Shown: positions 7,440-14,639, counted from the stretch's first letter. The stretch: DNA of 17,687 bases from CAZOKH01 sp964580315 (GCA_964580315.1 CAZOKH010000076.1:1-17687); one strand, 5' to 3'. The notes: generated by a model from the letters alone, not told the origin. Numbers and translations: made by a program.

Positions 7440-8504
7440 ATGCTGGACAAAATCGCCTCACTTGAGACACGTTATTCTGAAATAAACCAACTTCTGGAGC
7501 AGAACTCCGAAGATTATCAAAAAATGGTGGAACTTGCCAAAGAACGCGCAGAATTGGAACCGGTTGTTCAAAAAGCGCAAGAATACCGCCAGGTGTTGCA
7601 GCGCATCGAAGAAGCTCGCAGCCTGCAAAATACGGATGATGCCGATCTGCGTGAACTGGCTCAATTAGATTTGCAGGAACTTGAACCCCGGGCCTCACAA
7701 CTGGACCGCGAGATCAAAAGCCTTTTAATCCCCAAGGACCCGCGTGATGACCGCAATGTGATCATGGAAATCCGCGCTGGCACTGGTGGTGATGAGGCCG
7801 GCCTGTTTGCCGCTGATCTCTTCCGCATGTACACCCTGTATTCCGAAAACAGGAACTGGAAAATTGAGATTCTTTCTCAAAACGAAACCGGCATTGGCGG
7901 TTTCAAAGAAATCATTTTCCTTGTAAAAGGCAAAGGAGCGTATTCCCGCCTAAAATTTGAATCGGGCGTCCATCGCGTGCAGCGCATCCCGGTTACCGAA
8001 TCATCGGGCCGTATTCACACCTCCACCATCACCGTGGCTGTGCTCGCTGAGGTGGAAGATGTTGATGTTCAAATCCCAGAAACCGATATCCGGGTTGATG
8101 TTTTCAAATCAGCCGGCGCGGGTGGGCAAAACGTACAAAAGAACTCCACCGCCATTCGAATCACCCATTTTCCCACCGGGATTGTGGTTGCCTGTCAGGA
8201 TGAGCGTTCACAGCTTCAAAATCGCTTACGTGCCATGAGCATTTTGCGTGCCCGACTTTATGAAATCGAACAACTGAAACGACAGCAAGAACTGGAATCC
8301 GCTCGGCGATCACAGGTTGGCACTGGCGAACGCTCCGAAAAAATTCGCACCTACAATTATCCCCAATCGCGCGTCACCGATCACCGCGTCAACATTTCTT
8401 CCTATAACCTTCCCGGTGTGATGAACGGTGATATAGACCAGTTTATCGATGAACTCTCCCTGGTGGAAGAGACCGAACGCCTGGCCATGCTGGGCGAGGA
8501 GTAA
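7440..8504 (+). CDS. prfA: Peptide chain release factor 1
   Basis: Release factor 1, 354 residues, the usual family length. It recognises UAA and UAG and triggers hydrolysis of peptidyl-tRNA in the ribosome. The anticodon-like tripeptide is P-V-T (184-186) in RIPVTESSGRIHTS, the P-x-T form that marks RF1 rather than RF2 (S-P-F). The catalytic GGQ is at 228-230 in SAGAGGQNV, followed by RITHFPTGIVVACQDERSQ, nearly identical to other RF1s. The frame opens at an ATG at 7344, but the extra 32 residues have no RF1 likeness and start before the promoter. ATG 7440 begins MLDKIASLE, the standard N-terminus, with a weak AGG upstream. prmC follows immediately, and its product methylates the GGQ glutamine. 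Confidence 0.97.
   Translation: MLDKIASLETRYSEINQLLEQNSEDYQKMVELAKERAELEPVVQKAQEYRQVLQRIEEARSLQNTDDADLRELAQLDLQELEPRASQLDREIKSLLIPKDPRDDRNVIMEIRAGTGGDEAGLFAADLFRMYTLYSENRNWKIEILSQNETGIGGFKEIIFLVKGKGAYSRLKFESGVHRVQRIPVTESSGRIHTSTITVAVLAEVEDVDVQIPETDIRVDVFKSAGAGGQNVQKNSTAIRITHFPTGIVVACQDERSQLQNRLRAMSILRARLYEIEQLKRQQELESARRSQVGTGERSEKIRTYNYPQSRVTDHRVNISSYNLPGVMNGDIDQFIDELSLVEETERLAMLGEE
8496..8501 (+). promoter_or_regulatory. Shine-Dalgarno for prmC that points to an ATT start
   Basis: GAGGAG lies at the very end of prfA, 10 bases before ATT 8512. No ATG, GTG or TTG occurs in the prmC frame between this site and the conserved WLQKAR region of the protein. The site is therefore the main evidence for ATT initiation. 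Confidence 0.5.
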
Positions 8505-8511
8505 TAGTCAC

Positions 8512-9348
8512 ATTAACACCGGTGAATGGCTGCAAAAAGCCCGTGCCCAACTAAAACATTTCAGCGACCAGCCAGCCCTCGAATCTGAGGTGTTGCTGGC
8601 TCATCGGCTTGGCAAGTCTCGCGCCTGGGTTTTGGCGCACAACGATTTTGCCCTTTCCAGTGAACAAACAGCACAGTTGAACGACCAACTCATTCAACTG
8701 TGCGCTGGTAAACCCTTGCCTTATATCGTGGGGCACTGGGAATTTTTTGGATTGGATTTCATCGTCTCTCCAGTGGTGCTCATCCCCCGCCCCGAAACAG
8801 AACTGCTGGTTGAAACCGCCTTGGCGTGGCTTCAGCAAAATCCCGCTGCCCGCCGCGCGGTGGATGTGGGTACCGGCAGCGGCTGCATTGCCATTAGCCT
8901 GTGCCGGCGCATTCCCGATTTGGATGTGACAGGTATTGACCTGTTTGAAGATGCTTTGTCTATTGCAGAAAAAAATGTTTTCTTGCATCAAGTGCAAGAT
9001 CGGATTACGCTCATGCGTTCTGATTTATTATCCGGGACGAATGCAACATTCAACTTAATTTGCGCCAACTTGCCCTACATTCCCACAGCCACATTGCAAT
9101 CCCTGCGGGTGAGCAAACACGAACCCAAAACCGCGCTGGACGGCGGGGAAGATGGATTAAATTATATTGATCGGCTGCTGCACCAGGCAGCCACCCATCT
9201 CGCGCCGGGTGGGTTGATCCTTTTGGAAATCGAAGCCGGTCAGGCTGATTCCAGCAGGCTGCTGGCGCGCGCCTGCTTTCCAAACGCCGTCATTGAAGTT
9301 AAAAACGACCTGGCAGGGCTACCACGGTTGCTGTGTGTGCAAGCCTGA
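8512..9348 (+). CDS. prmC: Release factor glutamine methyltransferase
   Basis: SAM-dependent methyltransferase that N5-methylates the glutamine of the GGQ motif in RF1 and RF2. Numbered from the proposed start it has 278 residues (E. coli PrmC has 277). The N-terminal helical domain (GEWLQKARAQL to LAHND) binds the release factor. RPETE is at 93-97, SAM motif I VDVGTGSGC at 117-125, NLPY at 186-189 and a closing GLPRLL near 269. The catalytic motif reads NLPY where most PrmC proteins have NPPY; N and the P-Y that hold the glutamine are kept. An in-frame ATG exists at 8449 but would overlap prfA by 56 bases and add a tryptophan-rich tail with no family likeness. ATT 8512 with GAGGAG upstream gives the canonical N-terminus. 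Translation is probably coupled to prfA. Confidence 0.93.
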   Translation: MNTGEWLQKARAQLKHFSDQPALESEVLLAHRLGKSRAWVLAHNDFALSSEQTAQLNDQLIQLCAGKPLPYIVGHWEFFGLDFIVSPVVLIPRPETELLVETALAWLQQNPAARRAVDVGTGSGCIAISLCRRIPDLDVTGIDLFEDALSIAEKNVFLHQVQDRITLMRSDLLSGTNATFNLICANLPYIPTATLQSLRVSKHEPKTALDGGEDGLNYIDRLLHQAATHLAPGGLILLEIEAGQADSSRLLARACFPNAVIEVKNDLAGLPRLLCVQA

Positions 9349-9354
9349 AAAAAT

Positions 9355-9369
9355 GAGGAATCCCCCCCC
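9355..9369 (+). promoter_or_regulatory. tsaC ribosome binding site with C8 spacer
   Basis: GAGGAA (9355-9360) is followed by T and eight consecutive C before the ATG of tsaC, a spacing of 9. Replication slippage in this tract would change the spacing and so the translation rate. Confidence 0.6.
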
Positions 9370-9993
9370 ATGAAAACCAAAATCATTCCCACAGATCATC
9401 CCGCGGCTCTGCAAATTGCCCAACAGGTTCTGGATAATGGCGGGTTGATTGCATTTCCAACTGACACAGTTTACGGCCTGGCTGCGGGTATCAAAAACGT
9501 CAAAGGCATTGACCGTCTTTACGATGCCAAACTGCGCGACCTGACGAAAGCCATTCCCATCCTGGTCAGCAGCCCAGATCAGTTAACCCAGGTTTCGCAA
9601 AACCTGCCCGTTTCAGCAACACAACTGGCCCAAAAATTATGGCCGGGGGCATTGACCCTGGTTGTTCCCATTCGTACCGGGCTGCCGGAAAATATTTCCC
9701 CCACCAGTACTATCGGTGTGCGCATGCCCAATCATCCATTCACGCTGGCGCTGCTCAATCACACAGGTCCGCTTGCCACAACCAGCGCCAACCTGTCGGG
9801 CGGGGCAAACACCACCACGGCAGAAGAAGTGGCCGAACAGCTCTCAGGCCGCATTGAATTGATATTAGACGGCGGAAAAACGCCCGGCGGCGTTCCTTCT
9901 ACTGTGGTGGATTGCACCGTCACCCCTCCCCGCATCCTGCGCCAGGGCGCCATTTCTGACGAAACCATCCGGGCTGTCCTGGGGCAGTCATAG
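9370..9993 (+). CDS. tsaC: L-threonylcarbamoyladenylate synthase (short TsaC/YwlC form)
   Basis: A 207-residue YrdC-domain protein that makes threonylcarbamoyl-AMP from threonine, bicarbonate and ATP, the first step of t6A37 modification in ANN-decoding tRNAs. Visible signatures are GGLIAFPTDTVYGLAAG (24-40), the basic stretch KLRDLTKAIPILV (54-66) that contacts the nucleotide and carbonate, WPGALTLVV (91-99), GVRMPNH (116-122) and TTSANLSG (137-144). The protein ends near 205, so the extra C-terminal domain of long Sua5 proteins is absent. It lies 21 bases after prmC, followed by a strong terminator, so it is the last gene of the translation-quality operon prfA-prmC-tsaC, an order seen in many bacteria. 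It is unlikely to be a free-standing YrdC of another role, as the KxR/SxN signature is complete. Confidence 0.95.
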   Translation: MKTKIIPTDHPAALQIAQQVLDNGGLIAFPTDTVYGLAAGIKNVKGIDRLYDAKLRDLTKAIPILVSSPDQLTQVSQNLPVSATQLAQKLWPGALTLVVPIRTGLPENISPTSTIGVRMPNHPFTLALLNHTGPLATTSANLSGGANTTTAEEVAEQLSGRIELILDGGKTPGGVPSTVVDCTVTPPRILRQGAISDETIRAVLGQS

Positions 9994-10010
9994 CCTGTGG
10001 GAAAAAGATT

Positions 10011-10043
10011 ACGGCGGCCTGAACTAATCGGCCGCCGTTTTTT
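10011..10043. terminator. Bidirectional rho-independent terminator
   Basis: Perfect 9-base arms ACGGCGGCC (10011-10019) and GGCCGCCGT (10030-10038) with a 10-base loop. Six T follow on the plus strand (10038-10043), and on the minus strand the stem is followed by AATCTTTTT. It sits between the converging tsaC and VIT-VWA genes and can serve both. Confidence 0.92.
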
Positions 10044-10067
10044 GATCCAAATTTTTTCCTAAGGCAT

Positions 10068-12398
10068 CTACTTGTACCACAGCAAGAATGTCAGCAGGCC
10101 AAGAATCCCGCTTCCTCCCAACAACGGCCCGATCAGATCGGCAATCGTCCACTGCCTTGAATCTTTGTGGGCGATCATTGCCATCGGTTTTGGCGCCCCG
10201 GGATGGAATGAGACTTCATCACCGGCTCCCACGATCTCATACGCTTTTCCGTCCAAAACCACAATCACCTTTTCGCCCAGCGCCAGGCAGTCGGCAGCCA
10301 CATCGCTGCTATCGACCAATTCAAAATACGCATCTGAAAGAAACTCCACTTGTTGCGGCGTCATCACATCGGGGTCATAGGTCGTATCCACCCAGACGCC
10401 CTCTTGTAAAACAAACGTTTTCGAACCAACCACTTTCACAGTCTGGCCTTCTTCATTGTTGTCTGCCGGAGCAGGTACAGCCGCAGGGGCATCAGCCTGA
10501 GTCATGGCGCCTTCTTGCAAGGCTCTATCAACTGCCCCCATCCCCGATGGAGCAGCAGTCGGCATGGCTTTCATTTGCTCATAGGCTTCTTCAGCCATTT
10601 GCTGTTGATTGGATGCCCCCAACGCTGCAGGCTCAGTCACCAGGTATGATGTGTAGGGTGTAACAATACCGTAGCGAATGCTGAGACGGACAATTTGATC
10701 AATGGTCTCCTTATCCAGCTTTCCCAAACGGGTTTGATTTAACAAATTGCCCACTTTACGGGTTGCCCACAGGCGCGGAAGCCCTTCCAACAGATCGCCG
10801 CCCTCTCGGCTGTCTCTTTCAAAGATCTGATCCTCATAAACCAATCGCATGGTCTCACCGTTAATCTCGCCTTCAACGGTCACATCTGCTTCGCCGCCTA
10901 TGCGGTACCGTCCCACCACAATCACCTGGTTTTCAGCAAACAGGTCGGGGAGTGGCTGCGGATAAATATCGTAAGTGCTTATCCCGCCAAAATCCAGTTT
11001 GAGATTGGTCATCACCGGCATGCGAATACCGCTGTAAAACGAGGATAACATTTCATCCAAAGGTTGCCCCGGTGTAACGTAGCTGCTCAAGCCGTGATGA
11101 TCGCGCGTTAGCGTGTCCAGCAGCATGGTATCCACATCATAGCCAACGCCAAAGGCAAACAGGCGGACATTCTCTGGCGCGCTTTGATTGAACTGTCGGA
11201 TAATTTCTTCCCGGTCAGTGATTCCTTCAGTGGGCAGGCCGTCCGTCAGGAATATGATGTAGGTGGGGCGTTGTGACTGTGCTCGTGATGCTGCCTCCAA
11301 CAATGCCCGGTTGATATCTGTGCTGCCGGCCGCGGAAAGATTTTCAACCCAGCGAGTTGCTTCACCCGCGCGGCTGGCCGGCTGCATTTCGCCGCCAAAC
11401 CACTCAACGCCCGAACTGAACGAGATCAACTCAAAGCGGTCGCCCGAATTTAAATGATCCAGGATATAGTACAGCGCCTCTTGCGCCTGTTTAAATTTCT
11501 CGCCATCCATGCTGCCCGAGTGATCCAACACCAGGATGATGTCTTTATCAATGACCTGTTCCGCTTTTTGCGCCGGGGCAGCCAGCATCAACATGAAAAA
11601 CCCGTCCGCCTCAACCGCATCCGATGGATCGCGGTAGGTAAACAGATGAAAAGCCTGTGTTTCACCTGCCGAATAGAACAGGATAAAATCCTTATCCGGC
11701 GTTACATTGACTTCTTTGTAACCGGCTCTGGCTTTTTTATCGCCATCACGGCTCACCGCCACCCTGTGCGTGGGTGAGTACACCGCTCGTAAAGGACTGC
11801 TTGACTCAATATCCACCGTCACAGCCGCATCTTCCAGGGGTTCCAGTGAGAACTTTTCCGTGTTCAAAGGATATACAAAGCGCACCAGGCCGTCTTTCAT
11901 GGTCAGCGCCTGGCTATATTCCAGTTCAATGCGCCTTTCTTCACCCGGTTGGATGGGAAAAACAGAAGCCTGCACCGCGCCTCTGCCGGCATATTCCAGC
12001 AGCGCCGGGTCTTTCATCTGGCGCACAATCGCTTCGTAGGTATCGCGCGCTTTTTCAGCGTCCAGCACCTCACCCTTCACCGGCTTGCCGTCCACCCACA
12101 GGGTGAAATCCTTCACAGCGGCATCTTCAGGCAGCGGGAATACATAAGTCCCTTCCACTTCCCATTCATTCGGATTGTAGAAGACCTGGTCAACATGCAC
12201 GCTGGCAATCTGGTCCTTGATTTTCACACTCACCCGGTGATAACGAATTTCAAGCTGCGTCATGGGACGCGGTAGATCATCAATAACATCCGGCGGCGGC
12301 GGTTCAGGAATGATGATGCCGTCTGCCAAAACCGGAGTTGCCATTATTAACGAAAGTAGAACACCCAGAACAATTGAGCACAACCGGTTGATTTTCAT
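10068..12398 (-). CDS. Exported VIT-VWA domain protein, C-terminally membrane anchored
   Basis: A 776-residue surface protein like the bacterial inter-alpha-trypsin-inhibitor heavy-chain family. A signal peptide (about 1-26, likely cut after VLA) is followed by a Pro-rich stretch (31-37), a VIT domain (about 46-175, with NPNEWEVEGTYVFPLP and ASVFPIQPGEERRIELEYSQ) and a VWA domain (about 284-460). The metal site is complete: D292-x-S294-x-S296, T360 and D386. A beta-rich region follows, then an Ala/Pro/Met-rich low-complexity segment (about 595-648), a further domain (655-735), and one C-terminal helix (about 755-773) with a single Lys after it. Such proteins bind proteins through Mg2+/Ca2+ and often act in adhesion or envelope remodelling; the partner is unknown. 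AGGAG lies 8 bases before the ATG. Family very likely; biological role open. Confidence 0.92.
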   Translation of the reverse strand: MKINRLCSIVLGVLLSLIMATPVLADGIIIPEPPPPDVIDDLPRPMTQLEIRYHRVSVKIKDQIASVHVDQVFYNPNEWEVEGTYVFPLPEDAAVKDFTLWVDGKPVKGEVLDAEKARDTYEAIVRQMKDPALLEYAGRGAVQASVFPIQPGEERRIELEYSQALTMKDGLVRFVYPLNTEKFSLEPLEDAAVTVDIESSSPLRAVYSPTHRVAVSRDGDKKARAGYKEVNVTPDKDFILFYSAGETQAFHLFTYRDPSDAVEADGFFMLMLAAPAQKAEQVIDKDIILVLDHSGSMDGEKFKQAQEALYYILDHLNSGDRFELISFSSGVEWFGGEMQPASRAGEATRWVENLSAAGSTDINRALLEAASRAQSQRPTYIIFLTDGLPTEGITDREEIIRQFNQSAPENVRLFAFGVGYDVDTMLLDTLTRDHHGLSSYVTPGQPLDEMLSSFYSGIRMPVMTNLKLDFGGISTYDIYPQPLPDLFAENQVIVVGRYRIGGEADVTVEGEINGETMRLVYEDQIFERDSREGGDLLEGLPRLWATRKVGNLLNQTRLGKLDKETIDQIVRLSIRYGIVTPYTSYLVTEPAALGASNQQQMAEEAYEQMKAMPTAAPSGMGAVDRALQEGAMTQADAPAAVPAPADNNEEGQTVKVVGSKTFVLQEGVWVDTTYDPDVMTPQQVEFLSDAYFELVDSSDVAADCLALGEKVIVVLDGKAYEIVGAGDEVSFHPGAPKPMAMIAHKDSRQWTIADLIGPLLGGSGILGLLTFLLWYK

Positions 12399-12413
12399 GG
12401 TTCCTTCTCCTCT

Positions 12414-12426
12414 TGATTAACTTACC
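12414..12426 (-). repeat. Shared leader motif AGGTAAGTT[AG]ATC, copy 1
   Basis: On the minus strand AGGTAAGTTAATC lies 15 bases before the VIT-VWA start. A copy differing at one base is at 13128-13140 in the leader of the next gene upstream. Function unknown; it may be an operator or an mRNA element. Confidence 0.4.
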
Positions 12427-12437
12427 TTTATCGTTAT

Positions 12438-12463
12438 GACGGCCAATCAGGGTTTTTTGTTCC
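12438..12463 (-). promoter_or_regulatory. ECF-sigma-like promoter candidate for the VIT-VWA gene
   Basis: GGAAC (12463-12459) and CGTC (12441-12438) are 17 bases apart on the minus strand, about 40 bases before the VIT-VWA start. This matches the general form of extracytoplasmic-function sigma promoters (GGAAC near -35, CGTC/CGTA near -10). No housekeeping promoter is evident here. The match is short and could be chance. Confidence 0.3.
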
Positions 12464-12485
12464 AGAAAATCATCCATTTATGAAA

Positions 12486-12522
12486 GCACCCCCCACTTCA
12501 ACCGGGTGAAAGTGGGGGGCGC
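12486..12522 (-). terminator. GC-rich hairpin after the secreted helical protein gene
   Basis: Arms CCCCCCACTT (12489-12498) and AAGTGGGGGG (12510-12519) are perfectly complementary with an 11-base loop; two more pairs follow after one mismatch. It lies about 30 bases past the stop of the 12549-13088 gene. On the minus strand the stem is followed only by GCTTTCAT, so the U-run is poor. It may be a weak terminator or an mRNA-stabilising structure that lowers expression of the VIT-VWA gene. Confidence 0.6.
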
Positions 12523-12548
12523 AAAATTTATCAGATGGTGTAGTCTTT

Positions 12549-13088
12549 TTATTCTTGAACCGGTCGATTATCCTGTCTCCAGTCGCGCAAGGCTTCGCGC
12601 AAATCACTGCTGGCATCTTGCAGTGATTGAGCAGCGTCTCGTAATTGTTCACCAGCCTGGTGCACAGTTTCAGTTGCGGCTTTCTCATCGATCACTTTCC
12701 CATTTGCATCAAACCCGGCATGAACATCGAGTGTGGCTTTCGCTTCACCATGAAATTTTTCTGCAATTGCCATTTCAGCATCGAACACTTCCAGAGCAGC
12801 TTCCAGGTCAGTTGTATCTTTGCCTTCATCTTTCAATTCGGCAATGCGGTCAACCACCTCAGCACGAAGCAGGTCAGCATTCTCAAAACGCAGTTCCTGA
12901 ATTTCATACTGGTTCTTTTTAATTTGGAATGACCTTTCCAAAAGCCGATGTCTGCTGGTATTCTCATCCGTTGTGGCGGCGTGCACCGGCTGAACTGCAG
13001 CAAAAGGGAAAAACACGCCCAGCAATGCCACCGCTATTGCTGTTTTACCAGCCAATTTTGCTGCTTTATAAAATATTTTGGAAAACAT
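12549..13088 (-). CDS. Small secreted alpha-helical protein, family not recognised
   Basis: A 179-residue exported protein. A signal peptide of about 36 residues (basic MFSKIFYKAAKLAGK, then a hydrophobic core, likely cut after PVHA) is followed by a mature part that is almost all charged helix. Two coiled-coil-like stretches (roughly 45-115 and 135-172) are rich in Glu, Ala, Leu and Arg, separated by VHAGFDANGKVIDE. No cysteine or metal motif is seen. The frame extends to an ATG at 13133, but ATG 13088 has an ideal AAGGAG six bases upstream and a normal signal peptide, so it is chosen. It lies between two other exported-protein genes and shares a leader motif with the VIT-VWA gene. A chaperone-like (Spy/CpxP-style) or structural envelope role is possible but unproven. 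Confidence 0.85.
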   Translation of the reverse strand: MFSKIFYKAAKLAGKTAIAVALLGVFFPFAAVQPVHAATTDENTSRHRLLERSFQIKKNQYEIQELRFENADLLRAEVVDRIAELKDEGKDTTDLEAALEVFDAEMAIAEKFHGEAKATLDVHAGFDANGKVIDEKAATETVHQAGEQLRDAAQSLQDASSDLREALRDWRQDNRPVQE

Positions 13089-13127
13089 AAGGATCTCCTT
13101 TTTTGAATATGGGTATTTGATCATCCA

Positions 13128-13140
13128 GATCAACTTACCT
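13128..13140 (-). repeat. Shared leader motif AGGTAAGTT[AG]ATC, copy 2
   Basis: AGGTAAGTTGATC on the minus strand, 39 bases before the ATG at 13088. It differs from the copy at 12414-12426 only at the tenth base. Confidence 0.4.
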
Positions 13141-13158
13141 ATTCAGTTTAAAGGACAC

Positions 13159-13198
13159 CCATTACCCCAGAATTTCCCCGTTGTAAAAAGGTTGTAAA
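13159..13198 (-). promoter_or_regulatory. Candidate promoter with PhoP-box-like direct repeat
   Basis: On the minus strand TTTACA (13198-13193), five bases, and TTTACA again (13187-13182) form a direct repeat with an 11-base period; the identity covers eight bases (TTTACAAC). TAATGG lies 17 bases after the second copy and could be the -10. TTTACA-N5-TTTACA resembles the repeat bound by Bacillus PhoP, and 11-base direct repeats are typical of OmpR/PhoB-family sites. It lies about 95 bases upstream of the secreted helical protein start. Confidence 0.45.
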
Positions 13199-14617
13199 CT
13201 ATTTTTTGAACCTGGAAGCCCAAAAAATCAGGGCGGCAAGGAATATCAAACCACCCAACGGTATCAAATACAGGAACCAGTTGTTGGTTTTTGGGGAGGA
13301 TACTTCAGGGCATTCACAGGGTTGCGCAGTAGGACACACCACCGGCGTACTGGTCGGAAATGCTGTTGGCGTTAATGTAGGGGTGGGGATTTGCACCACC
13401 GCTGACGGATCAATGGCAAATCCTCGTGGAATGTAATAGGCTGACAAGCGCTCGTTTAAAGCATTTGCCCTGTCGTTATCCGGTTCAATCTGCCGCACCG
13501 CTTCTATTTCGCTATTGATCCGCAGTAAAAGCGGATCAGACATGGGGTCGCTTTCCCAGGGCGTCCAGGCATAAGTGCTCATCAACAACTCTGCCAGGTT
13601 CAACCGCACGTTTGCATCTTGCGGCATCAATGCAATAGCCTGCCTGAAGGCATCGTCTGCCAACAAAGCCAGGCGTGTGCCGCCGTCATCGCGGCGCAGT
13701 GTGCCGTCGCTCAACCGTGCTGCAGCAGAATAGGCGCTGCCCAGCCGCGCCCAGGCAGCCCCGTCACCCGGCCGATCGTGAACTTCCTGCCGGGCAGCCA
13801 ACACTTCTGACCAGGTCCCCGGCAGCAGGAACGAAAATGTCCACATCTCGTTCTGTTTCGGGTCCACATCCCAACTGCTGAACTGCGCCTGGCTGCCGGC
13901 TGACTTTTGATTAAAGATCGAATCGCCGTTGAAATCGATGAAGTTGATATCATTGACTTCATAAGGGAACTGAATTGATATGGTTGTTTTGCCAATCTTG
14001 CCTGCCCAGGGACTGCCCAGCCCAAATTGCCATCCCAGTTCAGCCACAGGCTGCAAGCCGTTGACCCGGGATTGATATTGGATTTGAACATGAATGGTAG
14101 CTTGTGCAGGAATTCTGACTTTAAAAACCGCCCAGCCCTTCGGAGAATAATCCGTTTCATCTGAGGCTTCCTGAATAATACCGGGAGGAAAAACCGCATC
14201 GACTCGATCTGCGGTTACCTCCAGGTCATCAATCAAAACCAGCGGCATATCCATCTCAATCTGGTCATCACTTGATGAAAACACCGAAGACAACGGGAAC
14301 CAGATTTCGACCATCTCACTGACTTTACCCGGATTTTTCAAATGCCACCGGGTCGTAATCTCCAGGTTGCACAAAGCGCTCGCCTGAGAAATTTCCGGTG
14401 AGGCAGATTCAACCGGCAGCACGCTAATCAGCACATCCGAATCAAACAGTTCAACACCGGTGTTGCGCGCCGGTATGAGATTGCCCCCCTGAGAAAAAAC
14501 AGGGGCGGTTTCCTGGGCTTTGGCTGGCTCTGCAAGCCGCACAAGAAAGGCCGCCAGCGCCAGGCAAACCGCAACAATCCAAAACAGTTTCCCCGACTTA
14601 CGGTGCAAAAAATTCAT
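13199..14617 (-). CDS. Exported, membrane-anchored protein with TPR-like repeats and Pro/Thr linker
   Basis: A 472-residue protein I cannot assign to a named family. An N-terminal signal peptide or anchor (about 11-34, AKA|Q a possible cut) leads to a beta-rich domain (about 50-270). Its line WHLKNPGKVSEMVEIWFPL (91-109) resembles the N-P...FPL strand pair of VIT-type domains. A helical region (about 276-395) reads like two or three TPR-type units (AAWARLGSAYSAAARL; DDAFRQAIALMPQDANVRLNLAELL; EAVRQIEPDNDRANALNERL). A Pro/Thr-rich spacer (410-431) and a Cys triplet (C428, C434, C436) come before a C-terminal helix (about 447-467) and a short basic tail. It is probably a surface protein. No Shine-Dalgarno is clear; a -10 box placed 6 bases before the ATG suggests a leaderless mRNA. 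Confidence 0.85.
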   Translation of the reverse strand: MNFLHRKSGKLFWIVAVCLALAAFLVRLAEPAKAQETAPVFSQGGNLIPARNTGVELFDSDVLISVLPVESASPEISQASALCNLEITTRWHLKNPGKVSEMVEIWFPLSSVFSSSDDQIEMDMPLVLIDDLEVTADRVDAVFPPGIIQEASDETDYSPKGWAVFKVRIPAQATIHVQIQYQSRVNGLQPVAELGWQFGLGSPWAGKIGKTTISIQFPYEVNDINFIDFNGDSIFNQKSAGSQAQFSSWDVDPKQNEMWTFSFLLPGTWSEVLAARQEVHDRPGDGAAWARLGSAYSAAARLSDGTLRRDDGGTRLALLADDAFRQAIALMPQDANVRLNLAELLMSTYAWTPWESDPMSDPLLLRINSEIEAVRQIEPDNDRANALNERLSAYYIPRGFAIDPSAVVQIPTPTLTPTAFPTSTPVVCPTAQPCECPEVSSPKTNNWFLYLIPLGGLIFLAALIFWASRFKK

Positions 14618-14623
14618 ACATCC

Positions 14624-14629
14624 ATCATA
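14624..14629 (-). promoter_or_regulatory. -10 box placed for a leaderless transcript
   Basis: TATGAT on the minus strand ends six bases before the ATG at 14617, so the start of transcription would fall on the A of the ATG. No -35 is seen; the preceding sequence is the T-run of the leuS terminator. Confidence 0.4.
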
Positions 14630-14639
14630 TCACGCTATT

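Noticed and set aside
8449..8511. prmC start at ATG 8449 inside prfA
   Set aside because: It would overlap prfA by 56 bases, add a Trp-rich tail unlike PrmC and has no Shine-Dalgarno; ATT 8512 fits better.
13078..13095. Palindrome AAGGAGATCCTT over the ribosome binding site of the helical protein as an operator
   Set aside because: The arms are five bases with a two-base gap and one arm is simply the Shine-Dalgarno; too short to support a call.
13089..13133. Upstream ATG for the secreted helical protein
   Set aside because: ATG 13088 has AAGGAG at ideal distance and begins a normal signal peptide; the longer form buries the ribosome binding site in coding sequence.
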